From contig CALODS010000034.1 of assembly GCA_942492225.1 (NCBI GenBank), positions 30,502-94,501 of the forward strand: a stretch of DNA of 64,000 bases. Reading direction: 5' to 3'. Shown here piece by piece: positions 17,510 to 26,535 of the stretch. This DNA comes from JAFGTX01 sp942492225 (GTDB lineage Bacteria > Bacillota > Clostridia > Peptostreptococcales > Acidaminobacteraceae). Numbering within the stretch: the first letter of the stretch is position 1; the number at the start of each line of letters is the position of its first letter. Under the pieces are notes generated by a model. That model did not search any database and was not told the origin of the DNA. It saw nothing but the letters and a program-made list of their open reading frames with translations. Made by a program: the position numbers and the translations under genes.

Positions 17510-18499
17510 ATGAAAAAGATTATTAACTTGCCGGAGAATATTGTTGATGAAATGTTAAAGGGAATGGTGAACGCACATCCTGAACATGTAAAACGCGTTG
17601 ATGGTTTTAATGTTATTACAAGAGTATCTTCACCAACTAAAAAAGTTGCACTGATAAGTGGTGGTGGTAGTGGACATGAACCTTCTCACGGTGGCTTTGT
17701 AGGTAAAGGCATGTTAGATGGTGCTGTTGCCGGTGAAGTGTTTACCTCTCCAACACCTGATCAAGTATTTGAAGCGATTAAGGCAGTAGATGGTGGTGAA
17801 GGCGTTTTACTTGTCATAAAAAATTATACTGGCGATGTGATGAACTTTGAGATGGCAGCAGAAATGGCTGAAATGGAAGGGATTTCAGTTGATAAAGTTG
17901 TTGTAAATGATGATGTTGCAGTTGAAAATTCAACATATACAACTGGTAGACGTGGTGTTGCTGGTACAGTATTTGTTCACAAAATTGCTGGTGCTGCAGC
18001 AGAAGAAGGAAAAACATTAAGTGACGTAAAGGCAATTGCAGAAAAAGTTATTGCAAATACAAGAACAATGGGGATGAGTTTAAATCCATGTATCGTTCCA
18101 GCAGCTGGAAAAGCAAGTTTTGATCTTGGAGAAGATGAAATAGAGATGGGTCTAGGTATTCACGGTGAACCGGGAACGCATAAAGAAAAAATTTCAAATG
18201 CAGACTCAATTGTAGACCATTTATTGGAGAAAATCTTAGCAGATTTAGATTTCACTGGTGAAGTAGCTGTTTTGGTGAATGGATTAGGGGGTACACCTTT
18301 AATGGAACTTTATATCGCCAACAGAAGAGTTGCTGAAGTATTAGAACAAAAGAATATTAAAGTGGTTAAAACTTTAGTTGGTAATTATATGACATCAATT
18401 GAAATGCCAGGATTCTCAATTAGTTTAATAAAATTAGATGAGGAATTAAAAGGTTACTTAAACGCACAGGCGGATACACCAGCATTTACACAACTATAA
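17510..18499 (+). CDS. dhaK: Dihydroxyacetone kinase subunit DhaK
   Basis: This 329-residue protein binds dihydroxyacetone covalently through a histidine hemiaminal (in MGLGIHGEPGTH) and presents it to DhaL-ADP. The glycine-rich ISGGGSGHEPSHGGF motif, VIKNYTGDVMNFE and TYTTGRRGVAGTVF are diagnostic of DhaK. Length is typical. AAAGGAGGTC precedes the ATG. The product, with DhaL and DhaM, feeds dihydroxyacetone phosphate to glycolysis, pointing to glycerol or dihydroxyacetone use. Confidence 0.97.
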   Translation: MKKIINLPENIVDEMLKGMVNAHPEHVKRVDGFNVITRVSSPTKKVALISGGGSGHEPSHGGFVGKGMLDGAVAGEVFTSPTPDQVFEAIKAVDGGEGVLLVIKNYTGDVMNFEMAAEMAEMEGISVDKVVVNDDVAVENSTYTTGRRGVAGTVFVHKIAGAAAEEGKTLSDVKAIAEKVIANTRTMGMSLNPCIVPAAGKASFDLGEDEIEMGLGIHGEPGTHKEKISNADSIVDHLLEKILADLDFTGEVAVLVNGLGGTPLMELYIANRRVAEVLEQKNIKVVKTLVGNYMTSIEMPGFSISLIKLDEELKGYLNAQADTPAFTQL

Positions 18500-18511
18500 A
18501 GAGGTGACAGA

Positions 18512-19147
18512 ATGGAAATCAACAAAATTATTTTAGTGGAAGCATTAAAAGCTTCTGCTAAGAATATTATAGCAGCAAAAGAATTGTTAGATGATTTAGA
18601 TCGACCGATTGGCGATTCGGATCACGGTGTCAATATGGCCAGAGGGTTTTCACTTGTATTAGAAAAATTTGAAGAGTTAGAAAACAAATCCATTTCAGAT
18701 ATTTTAAATGGTATTGCTATGATACTTATTTCAAATGTTGGGGGTGCATCAGGACCTCTCTATGGAACGGCATTTATGAAAGCGGCTAAATCAACAAAAG
18801 GTAAAGAATTACTTACGGGTAGTGATCTTGTTGAAGTCTACGAATCAATTATCGATGGCATAAAAATGCGTGGTAAAGCAGAACGTGGTTGTAAGACCAT
18901 GTTAGATGCTATTATACCAGCATATGAAGCGTTTAAAGAGTCTGTAGAAAAAGATGAACCGATTAAAGTTGCACTTCAAAATGCCACAGAGGCTGCAGAA
19001 GAAGGTGTTGCCTATACGAAAACGATTATAGCCACAAAAGGCAGAGCCTCGTATTTGGGAGAGCGTAGTATTGGACATCAAGATCCAGGTGCAACTTCAA
19101 GCGCAATAATAATAAAGACGTTTTCTGATCAATTGAATAAATTATAG
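18512..19147 (+). CDS. dhaL: Dihydroxyacetone kinase subunit DhaL
   Basis: This 211-residue ADP-carrying subunit is rephosphorylated by DhaM and transfers phosphate to dihydroxyacetone on DhaK. The magnesium site is in DLDRPIGDSDHGVNM, and the nucleotide-binding segments NVGGASGPLYGTAFMKAA and GRASYLGERSIGHQDPGA are intact. It starts 12 bases after dhaK with GAGGTG before the ATG, and stops 11 bases before dhaM. Confidence 0.97.
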   Translation: MEINKIILVEALKASAKNIIAAKELLDDLDRPIGDSDHGVNMARGFSLVLEKFEELENKSISDILNGIAMILISNVGGASGPLYGTAFMKAAKSTKGKELLTGSDLVEVYESIIDGIKMRGKAERGCKTMLDAIIPAYEAFKESVEKDEPIKVALQNATEAAEEGVAYTKTIIATKGRASYLGERSIGHQDPGATSSAIIIKTFSDQLNKL

Positions 19148-19158
19148 GGAGGATACTT

Positions 19159-19554
19159 ATGGTAGGAATTGTAGTTGTCTCTCATAGTTTTCAATTGGCA
19201 GAAGAAACGATTAAGTTGTCACTCCAAATGGCACAATCAGAAATATTGATATTGAATGCTGGAGGGACAGCAGAAAATGAGTTTGGAACAGATCCAATGA
19301 AAATAATGAATGCAATACAAAGTGTTACATCAGAAGAAGGGATTGTTATCCTTCTAGATATTGGTAGCGCAGTAATGAGTGCAGAAATGGCCATTGAAAT
19401 GTCAGGTTGTGACGTTGATAAAGTCAAAATTGCAAATGCCGCTCTTGTAGAAGGTTGTCTTGCAGCAGTAACCTCTGCATCGATTGGTATGTCTTTAGAT
19501 GAAGTTGTTACAGCCGCAGAAGAGGCATTATTGTATCCCAAAATAACACGATAA
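19159..19554 (+). CDS. dhaM: Dihydroxyacetone kinase phosphotransfer subunit DhaM
   Basis: This 131-residue subunit is only the EIIA(mannose)-like domain, as in Gram-positive DhaM; E. coli DhaM also carries HPr and EI-like domains, which here are separate genes. The phospho-His is in GIVVVSHSFQLAEE. ILNAGGTAENEFGTDP and VILLDIGSAVMSAEMA are family hallmarks. It is the last gene of the operon and is followed by a terminator. Confidence 0.96.
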   Translation: MVGIVVVSHSFQLAEETIKLSLQMAQSEILILNAGGTAENEFGTDPMKIMNAIQSVTSEEGIVILLDIGSAVMSAEMAIEMSGCDVDKVKIANAALVEGCLAAVTSASIGMSLDEVVTAAEEALLYPKITR

Positions 19555-19560
19555 GTAATA

Positions 19561-19587
19561 AAAGACCTTAGAAATAAGGTCTTTTTA
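19561..19587 (+). terminator. Terminator of the dha operon
   Basis: AAAGACCTTA and TAAGGTCTTTTT form a clean stem with a T tract. Confidence 0.9.
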
Positions 19588-19649
19588 TTATGATTTATGC
19601 TATTCTAATAATAAGTTGAAAGACAAAAAATTAGAATGAGAGGTCAAAA

Positions 19650-20216
19650 ATGATAGTAGTAGAACCTTTAAAACCTGTAATATTCGATGACATCAGCAAA
19701 TTTGGTTTTAATGGATTTAAAACCAATAAGATTTATACTTTAGAAGAAAAAATAAGTGAAACTGGGATTATATTTGATTTAAAATTAAATAATCTAGAAT
19801 CAACATACATAAAAGAATGGCAGTTAACAAATGCATCAATCCTATCAATGAATCAATTATTAGAAGAACAATGTTCGTTTGGTGCCTATAGCGAGGGTAA
19901 TTTAATTGGATTTATTCAGACTACTTCTATTGAATGGAATAATAGTTTGTGGATTGAAAACATAAGGGTTGCAGAGTCTTTTAGGGGATTTGGCATTGGT
20001 CAAAAATTATTAGATACAATTGAAGTATACGCAAGAGAAAATAATTTTAGGCTAATTGGTCTTGAAGTAATGGGGTCAAATGTACCTGCTATAGAATTAT
20101 ATAAGAAACATAAATTTATAATTGATGGATTTGATAGAAGTCATTATCCTACAAGAATTGGTGCTCAAAAGGAGTTTGCAATTTTCATGAAAAAATATTT
20201 ATCTGATCTTGTTTAA
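19650..20216 (+). CDS. GNAT family N-acetyltransferase
   Basis: This 188-residue protein carries motif A as IENIRVAESFRGFGIGQKLLD (RGxGIG) and motif B as NVPAIELYKKHKFIIDGFD. The N-terminal half (KIYTLEEKISETGIIFDL) is of the type seen in streptothricin acetyltransferase-like members; an antibiotic substrate is possible but unproven. GAGAGGTC precedes ATG. It is monocistronic between two terminators. Confidence 0.85.
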   Translation: MIVVEPLKPVIFDDISKFGFNGFKTNKIYTLEEKISETGIIFDLKLNNLESTYIKEWQLTNASILSMNQLLEEQCSFGAYSEGNLIGFIQTTSIEWNNSLWIENIRVAESFRGFGIGQKLLDTIEVYARENNFRLIGLEVMGSNVPAIELYKKHKFIIDGFDRSHYPTRIGAQKEFAIFMKKYLSDLV

Positions 20217-20262
20217 TTAAACCACCTATAATTGGGTATTAATAAAATAAGAGGTGAGTCCA

Positions 20263-20436
20263 ATGAAAAAAACAAATAAGCTTCTTGAAATGAAAACGGA
20301 CACAAATAGCGAAAAAACTGAAAAAGAAAAAAGAAAAGAAGCGTTTCTCAAAACAGTCGAAAGTAAAATAAAGAAAAGTGAAAAAGAAATTTGGTTTGTT
20401 CCAAATCATGACCATTTAATGGATAAAACTAAGTAA
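20263..20436 (+). CDS. Small basic hypothetical protein
   Basis: ATG 20263 sits six bases after AGAGGTGAG; an in-frame GTG at 20254 is part of that site. The 57 residues are more than 40 percent Lys and Glu, probably one long helix, ending in WFVPNHDHLMDKTK. There is no signal or membrane segment and no family is recognised. It has its own terminator, which supports a real gene. Confidence 0.55.
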   Translation: MKKTNKLLEMKTDTNSEKTEKEKRKEAFLKTVESKIKKSEKEIWFVPNHDHLMDKTK

Positions 20437-20465
20437 GGCTTCCTAGTTTTTGGAAGCTTTTTTTT
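20435..20465 (+). terminator. Rho-independent terminator
   Basis: GCTTCC and GGAAGC pair around TAGTTTTT and are followed by eight T. Confidence 0.88.
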
Positions 20466-20554
20466 AATGGTTTTATAATATTATTGTTTAATAAAAGTGA
20501 TTATAATAAATAAAGTGAGTAACTATTTTAATATTTTTAAGTGAGGTTATAATA

Positions 20555-21267
20555 ATGCGCGATCAGAATGATGAAACAATAATGTGTATGGACGATGTTT
20601 TAAATATGCTGGATACATTATTAGAGAGAGAAGACAGACAGTTCTGGGATGAATTTTGGAAAGATAAAGAAAAACCCATTCCTTTTTTTGTGGATCTTCC
20701 AGATGAAAATTTAATACAGTACCTTAATAAGGATATGATAACAGTAGGAAAAGTTATAGACGTAGGCTGTGGAAATGGCAGAAATTCGCGTTATCTTGCG
20801 TCAAAAGGGTTTGAAGTTGAAGCCATTGATTATTCGAAAGAGTCAATAGAATGGGCTGTTGAAGCAACTGGTACAGAATATGATATTGATTATATTCACG
20901 CTTCTGTATTTGATATTAAAAAATCACAAGGTGATTATGATTTTATCTATGACAGCGGATGCTTGCATCACATTAAACCCCATAGAAGGCCACAATATTT
21001 GAAGAAAATGTGCACTTTACTTAAACCAGGGGGATATTTTGGATTAGTGTGCTTTAATGCAAGTGGCGCGACAACATTTTCAGATCATGACATATATAAT
21101 CAAACATGTCTGGTGGGATGGGCTATACAGAAGAAAAACTTAAGAAGGTATTGGTTCCGTTTTTTGAAATAATTGAATTTAGGGAAATGGAACAAGGAAA
21201 AGAAAACGAATCATTTGGGTTACCAACATTATGGAGCGTTTTGTTAAAAAAGGCAGAACATCACTAA
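20555..21267 (+). CDS. SAM-dependent class I methyltransferase, frameshifted near its 3' end
   Basis: The frame from ATG 20555 gives FWKDKEKPIPFFVDLPDENL, motif I KVIDVGCGNGRNSRYLA, EAIDYSKESIEWA and FIYDSGCLHHIKP, a typical small-molecule methyltransferase. At about 21105 it shifts: one frame over the sequence continues SGGMGYTEEKLKKVLVPFF and ends at TAA 21265, which completes the usual fold and length (about 237 residues). A one-base deletion explains this. As deposited, the protein would end at 21172 with an unrelated tail. The substrate is unknown. Confidence 0.82.
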
Positions 21268-21297
21268 GTAAGATTTAAATTGAAAGGTGGCAAGAGA

Positions 21298-21822
21298 ATG
21301 TCTTATAAACAACGTCTTTTTGTTATAGCGGTTGTTATAGCGATTGTTGGTTACGGCCTAATGCAAAGTGATAATCAAATACTCGAATGTTATATATTAC
21401 GGACTGAGGATGGTGTAAATTTTAGTAAAGATCAAGTGCCTGTATTTACAAATAATGATATTGCATCATATGATCCAGTAAAAAAAGAATACATCTTCAA
21501 GAAGACTTTTAAGGAAAAAATTGAGAATGACAAACTCATGTCGATAAACTATCGTAACTCCAACAACGAACTTATTTTGCGTGAGGATTACTGGTTAGAA
21601 GGGATAAGTTCTTTAGGTGCAAGATATCCGGATCGTTTTATTATTTTAATCGACGGCGAAAAAGTCATAGATGGTTATTTTGAGACACCTGCATATATGT
21701 CTTATTTACCTCCAGGTAAGTTTATTAGAACCACTGAAAAAGGGATACAAATTGTTGACGGATATGATGAATCCTCATTGTCTATGGATGATGTCATAGA
21801 GGTCTATTTTGAAAAAAATTAA
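21298..21822 (+). CDS. Hypothetical exported or membrane-anchored protein
   Basis: ATG 21298 is preferred because GAAAGGTGG is just upstream; TTG 21280 is in frame but lies before the site. The 174 residues start with MSYKQRLFVIAVVIAIVGYGL, a signal anchor, and the rest is predicted outside, with charged beta-rich sequence (RFIILIDGEKVIDGYFETP). No motif is recognised. It follows the methyltransferase by 30 bases. Confidence 0.55.
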   Translation: MSYKQRLFVIAVVIAIVGYGLMQSDNQILECYILRTEDGVNFSKDQVPVFTNNDIASYDPVKKEYIFKKTFKEKIENDKLMSINYRNSNNELILREDYWLEGISSLGARYPDRFIILIDGEKVIDGYFETPAYMSYLPPGKFIRTTEKGIQIVDGYDESSLSMDDVIEVYFEKN

Positions 21823-21892
21823 GAAATTATAGCCTAAATGCCGATACTATATAATGAAAGAACATCATATTTCATTCAAGGAGGGATGTAAA

Positions 21893-22552
21893 ATGACTGT
21901 AGGTTCAGTAAAAACAACACCGGTTCAGATGAATGCGGAAAAGAAAGAACTTAAAAAAACAGAAGAAAAAACAATTGATAATCAAAAAAAAGCTAACTCA
22001 AACGACAAGGATGTAAAGTATGAGAAAGCCGAGACAGTCGAAAAAGACAAAACACTTAATGACTATAGTAAACAAGCAGCTGTAAAATATGCAGTTAATA
22101 TTGGCGTTGTAGAAGAAATGAAAAAATCTATGGATCAGAAAATGGAAAAGAGTTTTCTACAAATGGCCATTGATGCGTTAGGTGAACATCAAGTTGGTAT
22201 AAAAAATGCTCTAGAAAAAATATTGGCGGGCAAAGGTGAAGAAATTACAGATGAAATGATCGAGCAAGCAAAGGAAGATGTTGCTGAAGATGGTTATTTT
22301 GGTGTGGAAGCGACGGCAAATAGAATGGTTGATTTTGCTAAAGCAATTTCCGGTGGTAATCCTGAAAAAGTAGAACTTTTAAAAAATGCATTCTTAGATG
22401 CATTTGATCAAGCTGCTGAAGCATGGGGAGATGAATTACCGGAGATTTCACAAAAAACTAAAGATAGAACATTAGAATTGTTCGATGAATGGCAAAATGC
22501 ACCTGATGAAAAAGGTGAAGCAGTAAGTCCTATTGAAGTAAAAAGTGAATAA
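21893..22552 (+). CDS. Hypothetical helical protein (DUF5610-like C-terminus)
   Basis: ATG 21893 has AAGGAGGGATG before it; the upstream in-frame ATG 21854 does not. The 219 residues begin with a low-complexity Lys/Glu/Asn stretch (about 1-60) and continue helical. The C-terminal part YFGVEATANRMVDFAKAISG, then GNPEKVELLKNAFLDAFDQA and WGDELPEISQKT, resembles a conserved uncharacterised module similar to DUF5610. No enzymatic motif is seen. It is followed by a terminator. Confidence 0.6.
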   Translation: MTVGSVKTTPVQMNAEKKELKKTEEKTIDNQKKANSNDKDVKYEKAETVEKDKTLNDYSKQAAVKYAVNIGVVEEMKKSMDQKMEKSFLQMAIDALGEHQVGIKNALEKILAGKGEEITDEMIEQAKEDVAEDGYFGVEATANRMVDFAKAISGGNPEKVELLKNAFLDAFDQAAEAWGDELPEISQKTKDRTLELFDEWQNAPDEKGEAVSPIEVKSE

Positions 22553-22565
22553 ATACGATATATAA

Positions 22566-22600
22566 ATGATCCTTTAAGTTAAAAGGGGTCATTTTTTTTT
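22566..22600 (+). terminator. Rho-independent terminator
   Basis: ATGATCCTTT pairs with AAAGGGGTCAT (one G-T pair) around AAGTTA and is followed by a long T tract. Confidence 0.88.
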
Positions 22601-22773
22601 ACGTTAAACGCAAAGTTAATATTTTAACATAATAACAAGGTATATGATTTAATATTTAAAGCAAGATTCCTATAAATCTATGTATTATTTAACATATAGA
22701 TAACCGACAAAACATAATAATGTCAAGGGTTATAATGTACTAAATAATATACATCGCAATTTTCTGAAAACTC

Positions 22774-22802
22774 TTGCATTTGATGGAAAAGAAGCGTAAA
22801 CT
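22774..22802 (+). promoter_or_regulatory. Probable sigma-A promoter of the gene at 22850
   Basis: TTGCAT and TAAACT are 17 bases apart and lie 48 bases upstream of the ATG. The rest of the 250-base gap (22601-22849) is AT-rich with no other feature seen. Confidence 0.45.
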
Positions 22803-22849
22803 AATTATAACGTTAAATATATAACGAAGTTTCTAGGAGGCTGATCATA

Positions 22850-23098
22850 ATGAATAACATAAATAACTTAGATGCGAATAATCAACTTACTTTATCAATT
22901 GTAGATTTGAATGATAAACTTGTTGAATTAATAGAAATGGAAAATATAATGCGAGGGCCTAAAGAAAGGCTATTTATTGAAGCTTATAATACAGAAGATA
23001 CACAATGTTGGTTCGGCGAATCAGAAGACGATTATTTTGAATTACACAATATCATTCCTGTACGCCTTGAAGAGTATGAAGAATGGAATTTGAAGTAG
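22850..23098 (+). CDS. Hypothetical protein, 82 aa
   Basis: This small acidic protein is preceded by TAGGAGGCTG. It begins with a low-complexity Asn stretch, then LTLSIVDLNDKLVELIEMEN, probably helical, and ends in FELHNIIPVRLEEYEEWNLK. No homology is recognised. Its own promoter-like sequence and downstream hairpin support a single-gene unit. Confidence 0.5.
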   Translation: MNNINNLDANNQLTLSIVDLNDKLVELIEMENIMRGPKERLFIEAYNTEDTQCWFGESEDDYFELHNIIPVRLEEYEEWNLK

Positions 23099-23132
23099 TA
23101 GACAGCGTAAAATAATAGAATAATCTTTATTG

Positions 23133-23181
23133 AGGATGTAGTTTTATTTCAACTATGATATAGTTAAATTACATCTTTTTT
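23133..23181 (+). terminator. Terminator-like hairpin
   Basis: GATGTA pairs with TACATC and the inner AACTAT with ATAGTT, followed by CTTTTTTC. Confidence 0.65.
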
Positions 23182-23201
23182 CTATTTTGCGGAGGTATAG
23201 T

Positions 23202-23558
23202 ATGACTATTATAGAGGCAATAGATTATTGCTTGTCAAAAACTGGCGCTCAAGAAACATATCCGTTTGATGAAACAACTATGGTATTTAAAGTCGGCGGA
23301 AAAATGTTTGGTCTTGTTTATGACAAAAATGGTGAATTGGGATTAAACTTAAAAGCAGACCCAGAACTAAATATTGTGTTGAGGCAACAATTTAAGGGTG
23401 TCATTCCTGGATATCATATGTCAAAGAGACACTGGAATACAGTTTTATTAAATAATGATGTACCAGATTATGAAATAAAGAATTTTATTGATATTTCTTA
23501 TGAGATTGTATTTAATGCCCTGACTAAGAAAAGCCAAAGAGACATTTTGACTAAATAA
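23202..23558 (+). CDS. MmcQ/YjbR family protein
   Basis: ATG 23202 follows GCGGAGG; the longer TTG start at 23187 overlaps that site. The 118 residues match the MmcQ/YjbR family: an N-terminal AIDYCLSKTGAQETYPFDET, then VFKVGGKMFGLVYD, GLNLKADPE, a helix ending in PGYHMSKRHWNTVLL, and DISYEIVFNALTKK at the end. The family has a double-wing DNA-binding-like fold (CyaY-like) and no settled function. It is monocistronic. Confidence 0.88.
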   Translation: MTIIEAIDYCLSKTGAQETYPFDETTMVFKVGGKMFGLVYDKNGELGLNLKADPELNIVLRQQFKGVIPGYHMSKRHWNTVLLNNDVPDYEIKNFIDISYEIVFNALTKKSQRDILTK

Positions 23559-23565
23559 TAATATT

Positions 23566-23598
23566 AAAGCTCAGCACATTCTAATGTGTTGAGCTTTT
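23566..23598 (+). terminator. Rho-independent terminator
   Basis: AAAGCTCAGCACAT and ATGTGTTGAGCTTT form a long stem around TCTA and end in TTTT. Confidence 0.88.
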
Positions 23599-23640
23599 AA
23601 TGTTTTATTAAGATGGCTACGTAAAAATAAATAGATAAAC

Positions 23641-24402
23641 TTAATCATCAATACTAAGTGTTGAATAAGTTTGTCCCTTGGTATAACCTAATTTTTCAGC
23701 TAAGCGTGTTGAACGATCATTTGCAGCCAACCATTTAGGATCAATATTCTTTTCTAAGCATGCTTTTACAAGATAAGCACCAATAATTGTGCCTAACCCT
23801 GTTCGTTGATAATCTGAATTTGTTTTTATTTCAACATCAATAGCATTTTTACAAGAGGCGGTTGATATTGCAGCACTTACAATTTGATTGTTGTTTAAAA
23901 TACAATAGCCAATGCCTCGATAAATAAAATCGTCAATACCAGAAAAATGTTCAGAAAAATAATCACTATTAAAGTCATCAGCGATTCGTTCAGCTAAATT
24001 TTTATCAATGAGTTTTATAGAATAATCAGAAGGCATCATATCAATAAAATCATTTAGATGACTTGTGTTGACAGAGTTCGAATAACATTCTGTGAATTCA
24101 ATACTTGAGATTTTACCAGCAAACTCTTCTTGTAGTACGGCATTCCACTCTTGATTTTCTGGTGTTATAAGTCGAATCGGTCTACTGTGTAATAATTCTT
24201 TGATTGTACTACACTTTGGATCACCACCCAAAAAAGTAAAGTTACCTGAATCTAATCTAGCAATAGTTGGATTTTCTATATTGTCGACAACTACCTCACC
24301 ATGATGTCCTTCTAATATGGTATTTAAAAGAACTGTATTATATTGATGGTGAATAAATAATGGCACTATTTTGTGTAGTTGATTTTTACTAATTTTAATC
24401 AT
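23641..24402 (-). CDS. GNAT acetyltransferase (PF12746-like)
   Basis: The start is set at ATG 24402, which has AAAGGGAGACG seven bases before it. The 253 residues carry a long N-terminal region with LGGDPKCSTIKELL and a C-terminal GNAT core with NNNQIVSAAISTASCKNAID, VEIKTNSDYQRTGLGT (motif A, QRxGLG) and WLAANDRSTRLAEKLGY. This two-part arrangement is that of the larger GNAT_acetyltr_2 family. Substrate unknown. It is transcribed alone, against its neighbours. Confidence 0.8.
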   Translation of the reverse strand: MIKISKNQLHKIVPLFIHHQYNTVLLNTILEGHHGEVVVDNIENPTIARLDSGNFTFLGGDPKCSTIKELLHSRPIRLITPENQEWNAVLQEEFAGKISSIEFTECYSNSVNTSHLNDFIDMMPSDYSIKLIDKNLAERIADDFNSDYFSEHFSGIDDFIYRGIGYCILNNNQIVSAAISTASCKNAIDVEIKTNSDYQRTGLGTIIGAYLVKACLEKNIDPKWLAANDRSTRLAEKLGYTKGQTYSTLSIDD

Positions 24403-24504
24403 AATCGTCTCCCTTTCTTTCACATCCTATTCTATAACATTTTAATTAGGAAATCTATGATTGGTAAGGACTTAGATAATAAACAATTGATAAATGTCTA
24501 TTAT

Positions 24505-24537
24505 AATAATGTATAATAACAAGTGTTATACATTATT
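24505..24537. promoter_or_regulatory. 12-bp perfect inverted repeat over the promoter region of the gene at 24560
   Basis: AATAATGTATAA (24505-24516) and TTATACATTATT (24526-24537) are exact complements with a 9-base spacer. TATAAT boxes lie at 24502 and 24512, so the repeat overlaps the likely -10 and transcription start and could be an operator or a leader hairpin. It ends 22 bases before the ATG. Confidence 0.45.
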
Positions 24538-24559
24538 GATTATTTAAAGGGGGCATTGG

Positions 24560-25042
24560 ATGAAAGTAATTCTTATCATAACAGCACTTATTGTTATAGC
24601 TGTATTATTTAAAGAGCAATGGAAAAAACATAAAATAAAAGGTCCTTCTTATAAAGCAACTGAATCTTATCATTTACAGTGGCTTGGTGTTTCTCTTTTA
24701 TGGTTTATAGCAAGTGTACTATTTGGATTATCATATTTGTCTTCAACTATAGACGTCTTAGACCCAGAAACACTACAGCGAGATATCGCATTGTTTTATT
24801 TTTTCATTGCACTTGTCTATGTCAATCGAGGGATTACCAAAGATATAATTTGTCATGAGTGTCTCTGGACATCAAGGGGAAGAATTATGTGGTGCGATGT
24901 AAGATCTTGTAGAATTATGACGGATGACGACGACGAATTTATATATGTAGAATTAATAATTAAGGGAAAAACTGTTCTTATGAAGTTTTTAGAAGCAGAG
25001 CGTGAAGGTATAGAAGCTTTGATTAAAGAGGCTTGGTGCTAG
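24560..25042 (+). CDS. Hypothetical membrane protein with DUF5673-like tail
   Basis: This 160-residue protein has three hydrophobic segments (residues 2-16, about 42-60, about 82-95) and a soluble tail: CLWTSRGRIMWCDVRSCRI, then IYVELIIKGKTVLMKFLEAE. The layout, membrane part followed by a small beta-rich PH-like segment, is like that of the protein at 10716. AAAGGGGGC precedes ATG. A 12-bp palindrome covers its promoter region. Confidence 0.5.
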   Translation: MKVILIITALIVIAVLFKEQWKKHKIKGPSYKATESYHLQWLGVSLLWFIASVLFGLSYLSSTIDVLDPETLQRDIALFYFFIALVYVNRGITKDIICHECLWTSRGRIMWCDVRSCRIMTDDDDEFIYVELIIKGKTVLMKFLEAEREGIEALIKEAWC

Positions 25043-25185
25043 GTTCTATAAGGATGATAGAATCTTTATTTCCCTATCGCAAAAAAATATTGTATAATTA
25101 TAAAGATGGTTCACACCGTGGTCACAACTTAAGGATATAATAACTAGGGTTATTTAAAATAAACTTTTTGAAAAGGAATGAAAAA

Positions 25186-26520
25186 ATGAAAGAATTCATA
25201 TTGAAGCATAGAATGGTAGTAATTGGTTTAGTCCTAATACTAAGTATCGTTGGTTATGTTCAACAAATGCCAAGAGATGTCATGACGGTCTTAATCGACG
25301 GAAATGTTATTGGAAATACTTTGTCACAAGAAAAAACAGAAAGTGCCATTAATGCATTGGTAGAGAATGAAATAAGTTCCTCAACTTATCAATTGATTTT
25401 AAAAAGTACTATAGCGTATGAACCAACAAAAGTTAAAAAGAATCAAATGACATCAGAAGATGTCTTATTATCGTCTGCAAAAGATGCAATTGTTTACAAA
25501 GCAATTGGTCAATCACTTAAAATTAATGGTGAACAATTTGCTGTTTTAAATTCAAAAGAGGATGCCGAAAAGTTACTTGAAGCAGTAAAAAGACAGTTTT
25601 TATCTGATGATGAAGTGATTAAATCTGCAGAATTTGTTGAAGAAATAGAAATTTCTGCTATTGAAATTGATAAAAATGCTATTGTATCATTCGATACCGC
25701 TTGGGCAACGTTTGAAGCGGGTAGAGATGAATTGTTAACTTATACAATTGAACCGGGAGATACAACATGGGATGTTGCTTCTAAATTTGATATGTATGTT
25801 AGCGATATAGCCAATGCGAATCCAGAAATTGATATAGATTTATTACAAATTGGACAAGTAATCAAACTTAACATTCCAATGGCTTATATTAATGTAAGAA
25901 CGGTTACAAATGAAAAAGTTGAAGAATCTATTGCTAATAAAGTAATTTATGAAAAAACATCATCTATGTATGTTGGTGAAAGCAAACTGAAAACAGAAGG
26001 TACTTATGGTAAAAAAATAGTAGAATTAAAAAAAACAAGTATTAATGGTGTTTTAGAAGAACAGATTGTTTTATCAGAAGAAATTCTTGAAGAACCTGTT
26101 GCTACTGTAATTTTAAGTGGTTCAAAATGGCGTGAAGTTGCATCAAGTGGTGAATTAATAACACCTACATCTGGAACGCTAACATCACGTTTTGGTACAA
26201 GATGGGGTAGAGCACATCAAGGTATAGATATTGGTACTGCAATTGGTACTACAGTGATTGCTGCAGATGATGGGATTGTTACTCAAGTTGGTTACATATC
26301 GGGTTATGGCAAGACTGTTACTTTAGATCACGGTAATGGACGTTCAACATTATATGGTCATTTAAGTGGTTATGATGTTCAGTTAGGTCAAAGTGTAAAA
26401 AAAGGATCTAAAATTGCAAGATCTGGCGCAACGGGAAATGTTACTGGCGCTTGTTTACACTTTGAAGTGAGAGAAAATGGTGTGCCAAAAGATCCATTAA
26501 AATATATTATTCTTAAATAA
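25186..26520 (+). CDS. Cell-wall M23 endopeptidase with LysM and G5 domains
   Basis: ATG 25186 follows AAAAGGAATG. The 444 residues form an N-terminal membrane anchor (VVIGLVLILSIVGYV), an alpha-beta region to about 185, a LysM domain (LTYTIEPGDTTWDVASKFD ... QIGQVIKLNIP), a G5 segment (ending VLEEQIVLSEEILEEPVAT), and an M23 LytM domain with metal ligands in HQGIDIG and LHFEVREN and the active YGHLSG. It should cleave peptidoglycan cross-bridges outside the cell. Similar anchored proteins act in division or sporulation. Monocistronic. Confidence 0.93.
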   Translation: MKEFILKHRMVVIGLVLILSIVGYVQQMPRDVMTVLIDGNVIGNTLSQEKTESAINALVENEISSSTYQLILKSTIAYEPTKVKKNQMTSEDVLLSSAKDAIVYKAIGQSLKINGEQFAVLNSKEDAEKLLEAVKRQFLSDDEVIKSAEFVEEIEISAIEIDKNAIVSFDTAWATFEAGRDELLTYTIEPGDTTWDVASKFDMYVSDIANANPEIDIDLLQIGQVIKLNIPMAYINVRTVTNEKVEESIANKVIYEKTSSMYVGESKLKTEGTYGKKIVELKKTSINGVLEEQIVLSEEILEEPVATVILSGSKWREVASSGELITPTSGTLTSRFGTRWGRAHQGIDIGTAIGTTVIAADDGIVTQVGYISGYGKTVTLDHGNGRSTLYGHLSGYDVQLGQSVKKGSKIARSGATGNVTGACLHFEVRENGVPKDPLKYIILK

Positions 26521-26535
26521 TGTTAATTTACTATT

